Part shown: one piece after another, positions 54,808 to 63,771 of the stretch
How positions within the stretch are numbered: position 1 is the stretch's first letter
How the letters are laid out: each line of letters opens with the position of its first letter
From: Candidatus Omnitrophota bacterium
GTDB lineage: Bacteria; Omnitrophota; Gorgyraeia; 2-02-FULL-51-18
NCBI GenBank assembly: GCA_022072175.1
Contig: JAJVIE010000003.1
Span: 1,260,483 to 1,324,482, forward strand
Length of the DNA stretch: 64,000 bases
Reading direction: 5' to 3'
Program-made: the position numbers and the translations under genes
Notes under the pieces: model-generated
The model's database searches: none
Seen by the model: the letters and a program-made list of their open reading frames with translations, nothing else
Told to the model about the DNA's origin: nothing

Positions 54808-54953
54808 GTTCTCCTCCCTAGGTGTTCTCGTACGGGGCACACCACCCCGAGCCGGTAAAGATGCACCGCGATCAAGACCAACCGTTATGGTACACCAACA
54901 CGGGAGGTCCGGACACAGGAACGTGCGCGGACCGCGGGCGGGATGCCGGAACC

Positions 54954-56078
54954 TTAACGGACGCCGGCGGCGATGATCCGGTCCAGCTCGTGGCGGAGCA
55001 CGGGCAGGACCTCTTGGTAGCGGTAGGAGCCGAGGGTCTCGGACTTGCGCTTGAGCGTGACGGTGCTGGGACCGCACCAGACGCCGAGGTCGGCGTCGTC
55101 GGTCTCGCCGGGACCGTTGACCCGGCAACCCATGACCGCGATCGTCAGCTTGTGCTCACGCGCGTAGGCCGTCATCTCCTTCACCCGCATGGCCAGCTCG
55201 ACGAAATCCGCGTTCTCGACACGCGAGCACGACGGGCAGGAGATGATGTTGAGCCCCTTGCCGAAATCCGGCACCGACACGTAGCGCCCCGCGGAGATGT
55301 CCGCGAGGATTTGGCGGCCGTAGGTGATCTCCTCGTGCTTGCGCTCGTTGGGCAGGGTCAACGAGACGCGCAGGGTGTCGCCGATGCCCAACGGGATCAA
55401 CTGCTCGAACGCGATACGGGTCTTGATCACACCGTCCGGCAGGAGACCCGCCTCGGTGACGCCCAGATGGATGGGCACATCCGGACGGCGCTCGGCGAAG
55501 GCCTTGTTGCAGGTGACGACCTTCTGCGGGTCGGAGTCCTTGAGGCTGACGACGTAGTTGGTGAAACCCAGCTCGTCCAGGAGGTCGCAGTGCCAGGCGG
55601 CGCTCTCGACGATGGCCCGGACATGGTCGCCGTCGTATCTCTTGAGGAAATCCGGCGCCACAGAGCCGCAGTTGACGCCGACCCTCAGCGCGATGTCATG
55701 CTTCTTGGCGATGCCGGCGATCCACTCGACCTTGAGGCGGACGTCCTTGTCCTTCTCGAGGTGATGGAGGTGGCCGGGATTGTACCGGACCTTGTCGACG
55801 TGAGGCGCCACGAGCTCCGCCAGGGGGAAGTTCTCCTGCAGGTCGACGACCAGGCGGGCGTCGGTGCGGCGGCGGATCTCGGCGAGCGCGGCGACGTCGC
55901 TCTTGTTGTCGACGGCGATGCGGATGAGGTCGGCGCCGCTCTCACGCAGAGCGTGGATCTGTCCGAGAGTGGCCTCGATGTCCTGCGTGTGCGTGGCGCA
56001 CATGCTCTGGACGGAGATCGGGGCATCCCCGCCGATCACCAGATCGCGGACTCGAACTTGCCGGGTCTTACGGCCCAT
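54954..56078 (-). CDS. ispG: 4-Hydroxy-3-methylbut-2-enyl diphosphate synthase IspG
   Basis: A 374-residue [4Fe-4S] enzyme of the MEP isoprenoid pathway. N-terminal barrel from VMVGDVxIGG-like [14 protein letters not shown], then LIRIAVDN; the C-terminal cluster cysteines are in [10 protein letters not shown] and [11 protein letters not shown]. Length and motifs match the two-domain bacterial form. Confidence 0.96.
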   Translation of the reverse strand: MGRKTRQVRVRDLVIGGDAPISVQSMCATHTQDIEATLGQIHALRESGADLIRIAVDNKSDVAALAEIRRRTDARLVVDLQENFPLAELVAPHVDKVRYNPGHLHHLEKDKDVRLKVEWIAGIAKKHDIALRVGVNCGSVAPDFLKRYDGDHVRAIVESAAWHCDLLDELGFTNYVVSLKDSDPQKVVTCNKAFAERRPDVPIHLGVTEAGLLPDGVIKTRIAFEQLIPLGIGDTLRVSLTLPNERKHEEITYGRQILADISAGRYVSVPDFGKGLNIISCPSCSRVENADFVELAMRVKEMTAYAREHKLTIAVMGCRVNGPGETDDADLGVWCGPSTVTLKRKSETLGSYRYQEVLPVLRHELDRIIAAGVR

Positions 56079-56093
56079 CAGGATGCGTCGCTG

Positions 56094-56363
56094 TTAGCGG
56101 GAGACCGCGTCGCCGGCGGCCGCCTGGATCGGACAGTTGTCCTTGGCGAGCTTCATGGAACAAGAACGATCGTAACCGCCCTTGCCATAACCGGACTTGC
56201 CCACGCACTTCATGGACGAGCAGATTAGGCACAGCAAGGAGGCGATCATCACGAAGATCCCGATGACCTGACCCAGGAGCTTGACACCCTCCTTTTCCTT
56301 ACTGGCGGTGACGAACACCAGATACCCGACTCCCAGCGCGATCAACGCGATAGCTCCGGCCAT
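56094..56363 (-). CDS. Small membrane protein with Cys-rich tail
   Basis: An 89-residue protein with two helices (IALIALGVGYLVFVTAS and VIGIFVMIASLLCLICSS) and a basic, glycine-rich, cysteine-containing C-terminus (KCVGKSGYGKGGYDRSCSMK). AAGGAGG precedes the ATG. No family was recognised. It lies 15 bases upstream of ispG on the same strand. Confidence 0.65.
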   Translation of the reverse strand: MAGAIALIALGVGYLVFVTASKEKEGVKLLGQVIGIFVMIASLLCLICSSMKCVGKSGYGKGGYDRSCSMKLAKDNCPIQAAAGDAVSR

Positions 56364-56524
56364 GAGGACCTCCTTGTGAAAAACGGTGCCGAGGGGGCCG
56401 CAAGCTCCTGCTTGCGGCACTCCGTGCCGGTCATGAGGACCGGCGCTTCGCAGGACCAGTGATCGCCGCGTCCGGGACGCAGCGATCTATACGTTCGATT
56501 CTGCCTCAACTTTACTACAAAAAA

Positions 56525-56599
56525 TGGTGCCGAGGGGCAGAATCGAACTGCCCACGCCCGCCTTTTCAGGGCGGCGCTCTACCACTGAGCTACCTCGGC
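56525..56599 (-). tRNA. tRNA-Phe (GAA)
   Basis: A 75-nt cloverleaf with CCA. Acceptor GCCGAGG pairs with CCTCGGC; the anticodon loop is CTGAAAA, anticodon GAA; T-loop AGTTCGATTCT. Open frames crossing it are spurious. Confidence 0.95.
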
Positions 56600-56635
56600 T
56601 TAGGTTGGATCGCTACAGGAAAGCTGTGGAGCACG

Positions 56636-56665
56636 ATATTAGCGTATTTGCCCCTCCCTCGTCCA
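56636..56665 (-). promoter_or_regulatory. Probable promoter of tRNA-Phe
   Basis: On the minus strand TAATAT (56641-56636) with a weaker TGGACG (56665-56660) 18 nt upstream. Confidence 0.5.
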
Positions 56666-56700
56666 GCCTTCTGTATCCCATCTCGACGCGCACTGACCTA

Positions 56701-57108
56701 CGGACGCAGTCCGGAGGGGACGTGTTGATGCAGTGCCTGTTCGGCTCAACGCGTCCTCGAGGGACTGCGTCCGGTCGACCTGAGCTCCCGGTCACGCTCT
56801 CCCTTCGGCCTCGAGTCGACTTTTCTGGCTCCCAGGCACTATCGTCACTCGGTAAGTCGTGGGGCCCCTCGGCAAGCTAAAGCGTGCCGTTTCCCCTACG
56901 ACTTACCTCGGACGGATAAGGAGCTGTGGGGGAGCCGAAAAGTCGAACTCGGCCTTCGGGAGACCGTGACCGGGAGCTCAATAGCCTCTCTACTCTTCCT
57001 CTGCTACCCCCGAACGGGTGGCGCGGAACGGGGCGCCCCAAGAGGGCACAGGCGAAAGCCGAGCACTCTTGGGGCTGTTCCGCGACAGGACCCGTGAGGG
57101 GGCTACAG
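56701..57108. ncRNA. Intergenic region of three long nested hairpins
   Basis: No plausible gene. Hairpin I (56701-56773): 12-bp perfect outer stem CGGACGCAGTCC/GGACTGCGTCCG and 11-bp inner stem with one G-T pair. Hairpin II (56781-56980): two arms of about 55 nt starting TGAGCTCCCGGTCACG, nearly identical in inverted orientation, closing on GGTAAGTCGT/ACGACTTACC and a small apical hairpin. Hairpin III (57001-57108): CTGCTACCCCC with GGGGGCTACAG, GCGGAAC/GTTCCGC and GCCCCAAGAG/CTCTTGGGGC. It may be a large structured RNA or a palindromic mobile element; strand and identity are unknown. Confidence 0.5.
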
Positions 57109-57160
57109 AAGAACTAGAGATTCCTAGGTAGGCTTCGGTGGCGGGGGGTACAATAACGCG

Positions 57161-58054
57161 ATGACCCATCCTGCAGGCGAACCCAAGATGAAGATCCGCT
57201 GGGCGGGCGTGCTCTTTTTGCTGTCGAGCGCGCTCGTGGGCTTCATCGTCGCTCCGGTGTATTTCTATCGTCATCCCCTGGCGGCTTTCGACGTGGCGCT
57301 GTTCCTGCTCTATGTCGTCGCCACGCTGATGGCGATCACGGTCGGCTACCACCGGCTCTACTCTCACGCGGCTTTCAGAGCGCACGCGATCGTCCGCTTC
57401 CTGTGCCTCTTTTTCGGCGCGGCGTCGTTCCAGCAGTCGGCGCTCCGCTGGGCCTCCCTGCACCGCACTCATCATCGGTACGTGGACACCGAGCGCGACC
57501 CGTACAACATCAAGCGCGGCTTCTTCTACGCGCACGTCGGCTGGGTCATCCTGCGCAAACCCGTCATCGATTACGACAACGCTCTCGATCTGCAGAAGGA
57601 TGGGATGCTCACGCACCAGCACCGCCACTATCAGCTGTGGGCGCTGGGGGCGGGGGTCGTCCTGCCGCTCTTCCTGGGAGCGCTAGCCGGACGCCTGATC
57701 GAGACCTTTCTTCTGACCATCGCCGCACGCCTGGCGGTGGTGCACCACTGCACGTTCTTCATCAACTCGTTCGCGCACACGTTCGGCACCGCGGATTACG
57801 ACCCCCACTCCAGCGCCAAGGACAACTGGATCGGAGCGCTCCTGACCAACGGTGAGGGCTATCACAACTTCCACCACCGCTTCCCCTCCGACTACCGCAA
57901 CGGCATCCGCTGGTACCACTGGGATCCCACCAAGTGGCTGATCCGCGCGCTGTCTTGGGTCGGCCTGACCTCCGAACTCCGCCTCACGCCGGCCGCCAGC
58001 ATCGAGCAGGCCCGAGCCGAAACGCGCGCCCTGCGCGCCTCGAAGAAGATATAA
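57161..58054 (+). CDS. Acyl-lipid/acyl-CoA delta-9-type fatty-acid desaturase
   Basis: A 297-residue membrane di-iron desaturase. All three histidine boxes are present: HRLYSH, HRTHH (LHRTHHRYVDTERDPY) and HNFHH (GEGYHNFHHRFPSDYRNG), with four membrane helices between them. It introduces a double bond using oxygen, which implies at least microaerobic life. TACAAT (57149-57154) ends 6 nt before the ATG, the leaderless arrangement. Confidence 0.93.
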   Translation: MTHPAGEPKMKIRWAGVLFLLSSALVGFIVAPVYFYRHPLAAFDVALFLLYVVATLMAITVGYHRLYSHAAFRAHAIVRFLCLFFGAASFQQSALRWASLHRTHHRYVDTERDPYNIKRGFFYAHVGWVILRKPVIDYDNALDLQKDGMLTHQHRHYQLWALGAGVVLPLFLGALAGRLIETFLLTIAARLAVVHHCTFFINSFAHTFGTADYDPHSSAKDNWIGALLTNGEGYHNFHHRFPSDYRNGIRWYHWDPTKWLIRALSWVGLTSELRLTPAASIEQARAETRALRASKKI

Positions 58055-58152
58055 CTTCATAATTCATAACAAGTTATAACGCTCTGTTCCAAGGGCTTCA
58101 TGTTGTAATGATTAGATAAGTATGTTATCTTTTGATTATTATTGCATAAGCC

Positions 58153-58599
58153 ATGCGCTATCAGATCAACCGCCCTTCCGTCCTGGATGAGATCATCGAA
58201 CACGAGGTCATCCTCATCGACCTCGATAAGGGCGTTTATTACAACACCGAGCATGCCGGGGCCGACATCTGGCGCGGTCTCAAGAGCGGCTGGGACGATG
58301 CGGCCATCGCCGAGTACATCGCCTGCCGGTATTCGATCGGCACCGAGATGGCGCGTAAGAGCGTCGATGATTTCATCCGTACGCTCGAGTCCGAGCAGCT
58401 GATCATCAAGGACCCCGAAGCGCGCGGTGGACGCACGATGGAGCCGCGCCTGGAAGAGACCGGCGCCCCCCTGCCGTTCGAACTGCCGCGGATCTTCAAG
58501 TACACGGACCTCAAGGAACTGCTCCTCTTGGATCCCATCCACGACATCGACACGTCCGAACGGCCGCCAAGAACACCCGAGAACGGCCGGCCCAAGTGA
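58153..58599 (+). CDS. PqqD-like RiPP recognition protein
   Basis: A 148-residue protein whose first 95 residues match the PqqD fold (INRPSVLDEIIEHEVILIDL, KGVYYNTEHAGADIWRGL, then YSIGTEMARKSVDDFIRTLE). PqqD-like domains bind leader peptides or carrier peptides for modification. The upstream 98 bases are AT-rich and carry no precursor gene that I can see. The stop overlaps the HprK-like start (GTGA). No clear ribosome site precedes the ATG; a TATTAT stretch lies 10 nt upstream. Confidence 0.78.
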   Translation: MRYQINRPSVLDEIIEHEVILIDLDKGVYYNTEHAGADIWRGLKSGWDDAAIAEYIACRYSIGTEMARKSVDDFIRTLESEQLIIKDPEARGGRTMEPRLEETGAPLPFELPRIFKYTDLKELLLLDPIHDIDTSERPPRTPENGRPK

Positions 58600-59645
58600 C
58601 CGCCTCGACCGTACCCGCTCCCCCCGCCGACCTGCCGACGCGGCTCGACAGAGCTTACGCCGCGGCCGCGAAGCTCTCCGGTGAACACAGGCACACGCTC
58701 CGGCCGGCCGGCCTTGCGCTCGAAGCGAGTTTCGCCGGTCAGGAGCTCCATGAACTTCTGGCCCCGGCCCTGCTCCACGCCGCCACGGACATCACCGAGA
58801 GCGACGCCGCGCGGCTGCGGGTCTGGTCCGGTGACCCCGATGACGCCGAAACCCGTCTGATCTCCAGGCTCGGAGGCTACGCCCCCGACGCCGAGATCCG
58901 CCTGCGCACGGACGATTACCTTCTGTCCTACCGAGAGAACCTCGGCATCCTCACCGCGTGGTGTCCTTGGACGAGGACCGGTCACGTGCGCATCCTCCCG
59001 AGCGCGGTCGTACCCGCCTACGAAAAGGGCTGTCCGATGCGCACGTTCTTCCACTGGTGGCTGCGTGAATCGGGATTGACGCTGGTCCACGCGGGCGCTG
59101 TCGGCCGGCAGGGACGAGGAGTCCTGCTGGCGGGCAAAGCCGGGCTGGGCAAATCCACCTGCGCGTTCGCGTGCCTGCGAGCGGGTCTCGATTATACGGG
59201 CGATGATTTCACCGCGGTGTCCCTCGCCGGAGGCGCCGTCGAGGCCCGCGCGCTCTACGGTAGCGTCAAGCTCGAGAGCGCCCACCTCCGGGCGATCGCT
59301 TCGGGTATGCCTCTGAGCGGCGAGGCGCTGGGCAACGGCAAGGAACTGCTGTTCGTCGACCGCGTTTTCGAGGGACGGCTGGCCTCCCGCTTGGCGGTCA
59401 AGGCCGTACTCGTGCCGCGCCGCACCGGATACGCCGAGACCACCGTGCGGCGCATCTCGGCCGTCCGCTGTCTGACGGCACTGGCGCCGAGCACTATCTT
59501 CCAGCTCAACTCCCGCTCGGCGACCGACCTCGGTCCTCTGGCGGAGATCGTGCGCAGACTGCCGTGCTACGTCATCGAGATGGGGCGCGACATCGCCGAT
59601 ATTCCCAAGCGTATCGGCGAGCTCCTGGGGACCGGATCCGCGTGA
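58596..59645 (+). CDS. HPr-kinase-like (HprK-related) protein
   Basis: A 349-residue protein starting at a GTG that overlaps the PqqD-like stop. The P-loop is LLAGKAGLGKSTCAFACLRA (about residue 173), followed by the HprK-type Asp pair in LDYTGDDFTAVS and the SVKLESAHLRAIA segment. It lacks the HPr-regulatory N-domain and belongs to the HprK-related kinases found with PqqD-like proteins in peptide- or glycan-linked clusters. It probably phosphorylates a peptide or small molecule. The substrate is unknown. Confidence 0.82.
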   Translation: MTASTVPAPPADLPTRLDRAYAAAAKLSGEHRHTLRPAGLALEASFAGQELHELLAPALLHAATDITESDAARLRVWSGDPDDAETRLISRLGGYAPDAEIRLRTDDYLLSYRENLGILTAWCPWTRTGHVRILPSAVVPAYEKGCPMRTFFHWWLRESGLTLVHAGAVGRQGRGVLLAGKAGLGKSTCAFACLRAGLDYTGDDFTAVSLAGGAVEARALYGSVKLESAHLRAIASGMPLSGEALGNGKELLFVDRVFEGRLASRLAVKAVLVPRRTGYAETTVRRISAVRCLTALAPSTIFQLNSRSATDLGPLAEIVRRLPCYVIEMGRDIADIPKRIGELLGTGSA

Positions 59646-60331
59646 ACCGCCCCGGCGGACCGGAGATCAGCGTCATCATCGCGGTCCGTGACGGTGAGCG
59701 CTATCTGGACGAGGCCATCCGGAGCGTGTACGGACAGACCCATACGGACCTCGAGCTCATCGTGGTCGACGACGGGTCGACGGACTCGACGGCGACCATC
59801 GCGGCCTCCTATCCCGCCGCGCGTCTGTTGCGTCTGCCCGCCTCGGGCGTCTCGAGCGCCCGCAACGCCGGTCTGGCCGCCGCCCGCGGGACGGTCATCG
59901 CCTTTCTCGACGCGGACGACGTGTGGCACCCGCACAAGCTGAGCGTCCAGCTGGCCGTCCTGCGCAGACATCCCGAGGTCGATCACGTGACCTGCCGGAT
60001 CGAGCTGTTCCTGCAAGCCGGCCACAAGCGGCCGGCCGCCCTGCGCGAAGAGTTGTTCCGCCAGCCTCAGCCGGGCCTGATCCCCAGCGCGCTCTGCGTC
60101 AGACGGACCGCTTGCGATCGCGTCGGACCGTTCGATCCCCGTCTGGGGTCGTCCGAGGATACCGACTGGTTCTTGAGGGCCGCTGACGCGGGCCTCAAGC
60201 ACAAAGCCCTCGAGGACGTGCTCGTGCGCAAGCGCGTGCATCCGGGCTGTGCGAGCCTCCGACCGCCGGCCGGACCCTCTGCGCTCACCGCGGTCGTCGG
60301 CGCATCCCTCCGCCGGAGACGAGGCGCATGA
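59642..60331 (+). CDS. Family 2 glycosyltransferase (first copy)
   Basis: A 229-residue GT-A enzyme starting at a GTG in a GTGA overlap. It has EISVIIAVRDGERYLDEAIR, VVDDGSTDSTATIA, ARNAGLAAARGTVIAFLDAD with the metal-binding DAD, and EDTDWFLRA as the acid loop. No membrane helices. It resembles the next gene and probably arose by duplication. Confidence 0.9.
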   Translation: MNRPGGPEISVIIAVRDGERYLDEAIRSVYGQTHTDLELIVVDDGSTDSTATIAASYPAARLLRLPASGVSSARNAGLAAARGTVIAFLDADDVWHPHKLSVQLAVLRRHPEVDHVTCRIELFLQAGHKRPAALREELFRQPQPGLIPSALCVRRTACDRVGPFDPRLGSSEDTDWFLRAADAGLKHKALEDVLVRKRVHPGCASLRPPAGPSALTAVVGASLRRRRGA

Positions 60332-61002
60332 AGAGCGGGATCAGCGTCATCATCCCGGTGAGCGACGGTGAACGGACGATCGCTGACGCCATCGACAGCG
60401 TGTTGGCGCAGACCTGTCCGGCGCACGAGGTGATCGTGGTCGACGATGGCTCCTCCGATCGCAGCGCCGCGATCGCCGCGGACTACGGCGGGATCGTCAA
60501 GCTCGTGCGGCAAGAGGCGGCGGGGGCCGGCGCGGCTCGTAACCGCGGCGTGACCTCCGCGAGCGGTTCCCATCTGGCCTTCTTGGACGCCGACGACCTG
60601 TGGCTGCCGCGCAAGAGCGAGCTCCAGCTCCGAACCTTGGACGAGGATCCCGGTCTCGATATGGTGTACGGAGGTCTCGAGCCGTTCCTGGACGATCCGG
60701 TCCGCGACGGATCGCGTCTGTGCCTACCCCCTGCGGGACCGGGGCTGTCCCTGTGCACGCTCTTGGTACGCCGCGCCTCCTGGCTGCGCGTGGGGCCTCT
60801 GAGGGAAGACCTGAGCGCGGGAGAGTTCATCGAATGGTACGACCGCGCGCGTCACACCGGCCTGCGCGGGACGGTCCTGACGGAGACGGTCTGCCGGAGA
60901 CGCGTCCACCCGGACCGGCTTTCGCGCAAGAAGGCCGCGCGCGGCGCCGGTTACCTCGAGGCGGTGCGTCACATCCTGGCTCGCAAGGTCCGCGTCGGCT
61001 GA
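60328..61002 (+). CDS. Family 2 glycosyltransferase (second copy)
   Basis: A 224-residue GT-A enzyme, ATGA-coupled to the first. Motifs: ISVIIPVSDGERTIADAID, VVDDGSSDRSAAIA, ARNRGVTSASGSHLAFLDAD; the acid loop is replaced by GEFIEWYDRAR. It is the last gene of the PqqD/HprK/GT/GT operon. Confidence 0.9.
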   Translation: MKSGISVIIPVSDGERTIADAIDSVLAQTCPAHEVIVVDDGSSDRSAAIAADYGGIVKLVRQEAAGAGAARNRGVTSASGSHLAFLDADDLWLPRKSELQLRTLDEDPGLDMVYGGLEPFLDDPVRDGSRLCLPPAGPGLSLCTLLVRRASWLRVGPLREDLSAGEFIEWYDRARHTGLRGTVLTETVCRRRVHPDRLSRKKAARGAGYLEAVRHILARKVRVG

Positions 61003-61012
61003 CGCTGCGGCG

Positions 61013-61468
61013 TTACAGCGGTTCCGAGGCAATCTCGGGGTTGGTCAGCGGGTGTTCCTCGTTGGCGATCCGTTTGTCGGTGTCCTGATTGACCAGAGGA
61101 TGTTCCTCGTTGGCGATGATCTTGGACGGGTCTTTGTTGACGAGCGGATGACTGTCCTTCTCGATGAAGTTCGGCGGGGTCTCCCGATAGCCCCGCGTCG
61201 GGTCGATACGGCCCGGGGGGAACTCCCGCACGCCCGGAGGTGCTTCATTGTACTGGATGGGCCTCTCGCGAAAACCGATCGGCTTCTCCCGGTAACCGGG
61301 AGGTACTTCGGTGTAGGTGATCGGTTTTTCGCGATAGGTCGGCGGGTACTCGAGGATATTGGACTTGATCACCGACTCCTCCCGCGTCGGGTCCCCGGCG
61401 GAGGCGGATCCGCAGACCGCGCCGAGCGCGCAGAAGGCCACCCAGAGAGCGGCGGCGGTCCGCGACAC
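61013..61468 (-). CDS. Exported proline-rich repeat protein
   Basis: A 151-residue protein. The GTG start overlaps the ArsC-like stop (TAGTG). A signal peptide (TAAALWVAFCALGAVCGSAS) precedes two repeat families: a Pro/Tyr/Glu type (PPTYREKPITYTEVPPGYRE and three further units) and a NEEHPLVN type (HPLVNKDPSKIIANEEHPLV). No family was recognised; low complexity suggests a surface or cell-wall linked role. Confidence 0.65.
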   Translation of the reverse strand: MSRTAAALWVAFCALGAVCGSASAGDPTREESVIKSNILEYPPTYREKPITYTEVPPGYREKPIGFRERPIQYNEAPPGVREFPPGRIDPTRGYRETPPNFIEKDSHPLVNKDPSKIIANEEHPLVNQDTDKRIANEEHPLTNPEIASEPL

Positions 61469-61818
61469 TAGAGGATCTCCCGGATCCTCTCGGCCGGGCG
61501 CGCGAGCACCGCGCGATCGCCCTTCTCGGCGATGGGTCTCTGCAGGAGTTCCGGGTGCACCGTCAACAGGTCGATCCACTGCTCGTCGCTCAGCGTCTTT
61601 TCCGCCAACCCGAGCGCCTTGTAGCTCTCCTCCTTGGTCCGGATGAAATCCTTGACCGGCTGACCCGTCTTGCGGATCAGCTCCTTGAGCTTGGCGCGGG
61701 ACAGCGGCTCGACGATGTAGCGCACGCTGTCGTAGGCGATACCCGCCTCCTTGAGGATCGTCGACACCTGGCGACAGGTGGTGCAGGTCGGTTTTTCGTA
61801 GAGGGTCAGCTTGGCCAT
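61468..61818 (-). CDS. ArsC/Spx-family thioredoxin-fold protein
   Basis: A 116-residue protein with YEKPTCTTCRQVSTILKEAG (CX2C site) and the ArsC-type C-terminal RPIAEKGDRAVLARPAERI. The family includes arsenate reductases and YffB-like proteins of unknown substrate. No arsenic-resistance genes are near, so arsenate reduction is uncertain. AGGAG precedes the ATG. Confidence 0.85.
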   Translation of the reverse strand: MAKLTLYEKPTCTTCRQVSTILKEAGIAYDSVRYIVEPLSRAKLKELIRKTGQPVKDFIRTKEESYKALGLAEKTLSDEQWIDLLTVHPELLQRPIAEKGDRAVLARPAERIREIL

Positions 61819-61909
61819 GACGGCTCCTGTGCTTATAGTTTACATAATCGCTTTAACACGGTTTAACAAAAATATCGATAAATACGATCTACTTTGCTAG
61901 CATAGTCCC

Positions 61910-63640
61910 ATGCGAGACGCACGTCAAATCACCGGCTGGACCCTGTTGGCGACCCTCTGCGCTTCCCCCGTCTGGGCCGGCGCCGCGGACTCCTTCACTC
62001 CGGCCTACGAGGTCTCCGTGCCCGCCGAGAGGTTCCGTCAGGACGCCTCGCGCTCGACCGAACTGACCCTTCCCGAGCGCCCCGAGATCGAACGTCCGGA
62101 AGAGACTGTCAGCGCGGCCGATCCGATCCAGGAGGGTCCGGAGTTCTATGTACGCGAGATCCGCCTCGAAGGACTGTCGGCCCTGCCGCAGTCAGTGATC
62201 CTGCCCCAGATCGCGATGTACGAACACCGGCGTCTGCTCTTCAGCGACCTGAAGGAGTTGGCGGACAAGCTCACAGCGCTCTACCGCTCCTCCGGCTACG
62301 TCACCACCAAGGTCTACATCCCGCCCCAGAAGATCGAGGACGGACTGGTCATCCTCCAGGCGCTCGAGGGCAAGGTCGGCAAGGTCATCGTCGAGGGCAA
62401 TCAATTCTTCGGCGACCACATCTACACCCGCGATGCCCGCACGCCCGAGGGCAGCGTGATCAACTTCCCCGAGCTCGAGATGCGTCTGTACGAGATGAAC
62501 CAGCGTCCCGACCGCAAAGCCCGCGCCTACCTGCAGCCCGGCCAGGAGAGCGGTACGACCGACATCGTGCTCAAGACCGAGGACCGCCGGCCGTGGCACG
62601 TCAAATACGGCTTTCACAACCGGGGCACCAAGCTCACTCACCGTTCGCGTCATGAGATCATCGCCGAGCACAACAACCTCTTCGGCCGCGGGGATTCCGT
62701 CGGCGGCACCGTGACCCTGGCGGAAGACAACGCTTTCAGAGGCACGGCCCTGAGCTACCAGAGGCCTTTCTCCCGTTGGGACGGATCCCTGCTGGTCTCG
62801 GGCGGCGTGGCCGACAGCCAACTGCAGGGACACCTGCGCGGCTCCGACATCGACGGTGAGTCGTGGTTCCTCTCCCCCGGCGTTCAATGGAACCTCTGGC
62901 GCCGGGCGGGACGCAAGCTCGACCTGTACGCCGGACTCGACGCCAAGAGCTCCAAGACCCTGGTGGCGGGGTTCAAGAGCGCCTACGACCAGACGCGCGC
63001 CTTCCGCGTGGGTCCGCGCTGGACGATGCTCGATCCGAGGGGCAAGACGATCGTCAACGCCGATGTGCACTGGGGCTTCCCTAACTTTTTCGGCAGTATC
63101 GACAGTGGCAACGTCGCCACTTCCACTCGCTCCGTAGCCGGCGGTGATTTCACGTACTACACGATCCAGATGGCCCGCGTGCACCGCATGCCCTGGGACG
63201 CTTTCCTGATCGGTCGTCTGGGCGGCCAGTGGTCGCACAGCTCGCTGGTGCTGGCCGAGCAGTACCGGATCGGCGGGGCCTACTCGGTGCGCGGCTATCC
63301 GGAATCGGACGCGCTCGGGGACCACGGATACAACTTTTCGCTCGAGTACAACTTCCCGTCGTTCTTCGTGCCCAAGGACTGGCAGGTTCCCTTCGCCCGC
63401 AAGAAGACCTGGCGCGAAACGCTCAGGATGGCGGCTTTCATCGACGGCGGACAGACCCTGTACAAGGAGACCATCAACAACGAGGACGACGAGTTCCTCC
63501 TGGGCGTCGGCGTCGGTCTCCGGTTCAACATCGACGACAACCTTTCCCTGATCTGGGACGTGGCCATACCCGTCGGCGATGACTCCTCCGATGACGAGGA
63601 CGCCCTGCAGACGCATATCGCCTTCCGCGCGGGCTGGTAA
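61910..63640 (+). CDS. ShlB/FhaC-type two-partner-secretion transporter (TpsB)
   Basis: A 576-residue outer-membrane transporter with a signal peptide (about residues 1-26), a Pro/Glu-rich linker, two POTRA domains (FYVREIRLEGLSALPQSVIL; LEGKVGKVIVEGNQFFGDHI) and a 16-strand Omp85-like barrel with the RIGGAYSVRGYPESDALGDH motif. It ends IAFRAGW; the aromatic residue is typical. TAGCAT (61898-61903) lies 6 nt before the ATG with no ribosome site. It exports a large TpsA protein; a candidate is the convergent partial gene at the window end. Confidence 0.92.
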   Translation: MRDARQITGWTLLATLCASPVWAGAADSFTPAYEVSVPAERFRQDASRSTELTLPERPEIERPEETVSAADPIQEGPEFYVREIRLEGLSALPQSVILPQIAMYEHRRLLFSDLKELADKLTALYRSSGYVTTKVYIPPQKIEDGLVILQALEGKVGKVIVEGNQFFGDHIYTRDARTPEGSVINFPELEMRLYEMNQRPDRKARAYLQPGQESGTTDIVLKTEDRRPWHVKYGFHNRGTKLTHRSRHEIIAEHNNLFGRGDSVGGTVTLAEDNAFRGTALSYQRPFSRWDGSLLVSGGVADSQLQGHLRGSDIDGESWFLSPGVQWNLWRRAGRKLDLYAGLDAKSSKTLVAGFKSAYDQTRAFRVGPRWTMLDPRGKTIVNADVHWGFPNFFGSIDSGNVATSTRSVAGGDFTYYTIQMARVHRMPWDAFLIGRLGGQWSHSSLVLAEQYRIGGAYSVRGYPESDALGDHGYNFSLEYNFPSFFVPKDWQVPFARKKTWRETLRMAAFIDGGQTLYKETINNEDDEFLLGVGVGLRFNIDDNLSLIWDVAIPVGDDSSDDEDALQTHIAFRAGW

Positions 63641-63771
63641 CCGCGCTCCTGCCCGACCTCCGTCCCCGCTCCTAAGGCTCCGATCGATCTCCCCGCAAAC
63701 AGCTCCGCCCGCCGGGGTGGCGGCGGGCGGGTGCGGTCCGAAGACCTGCGGACCTTGGAGCGGAAGAGTTC
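63641..63771. other. Convergent intergenic region with two hairpins
   Basis: CCGCCCGCC/GGCGGGCGG (63705-63713 with 63722-63730) and GGTCCG/CGGACC (63735-63740 with 63749-63754). Neither is followed by a T-run, so they may be Rho-dependent or structural stops between the convergent genes. Confidence 0.4.

Noticed and set aside
56459-56880. Open frames over tRNA-Phe and hairpin I
   Set aside because: They read through a tRNA (GRIELPTPAFSG-type artefact) and hairpin DNA and have no codon bias or domain.
56925-57010. A tRNA-like arm (GTTCGACTT between GCCGA and TCGGC) on the minus strand
   Set aside because: The T-loop would be eight bases, the anticodon arm is not convincing, and the sequence is better explained as one arm of hairpin II.
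56701-57108. RNase P RNA, tmRNA or SRP RNA
   Set aside because: The conserved blocks of these RNAs were looked for on both strands and not found.
58057-58542. 161-residue minus-strand frame over the PqqD-like gene
   Set aside because: It is a shadow of the PqqD-like gene, with no ribosome site or domain.
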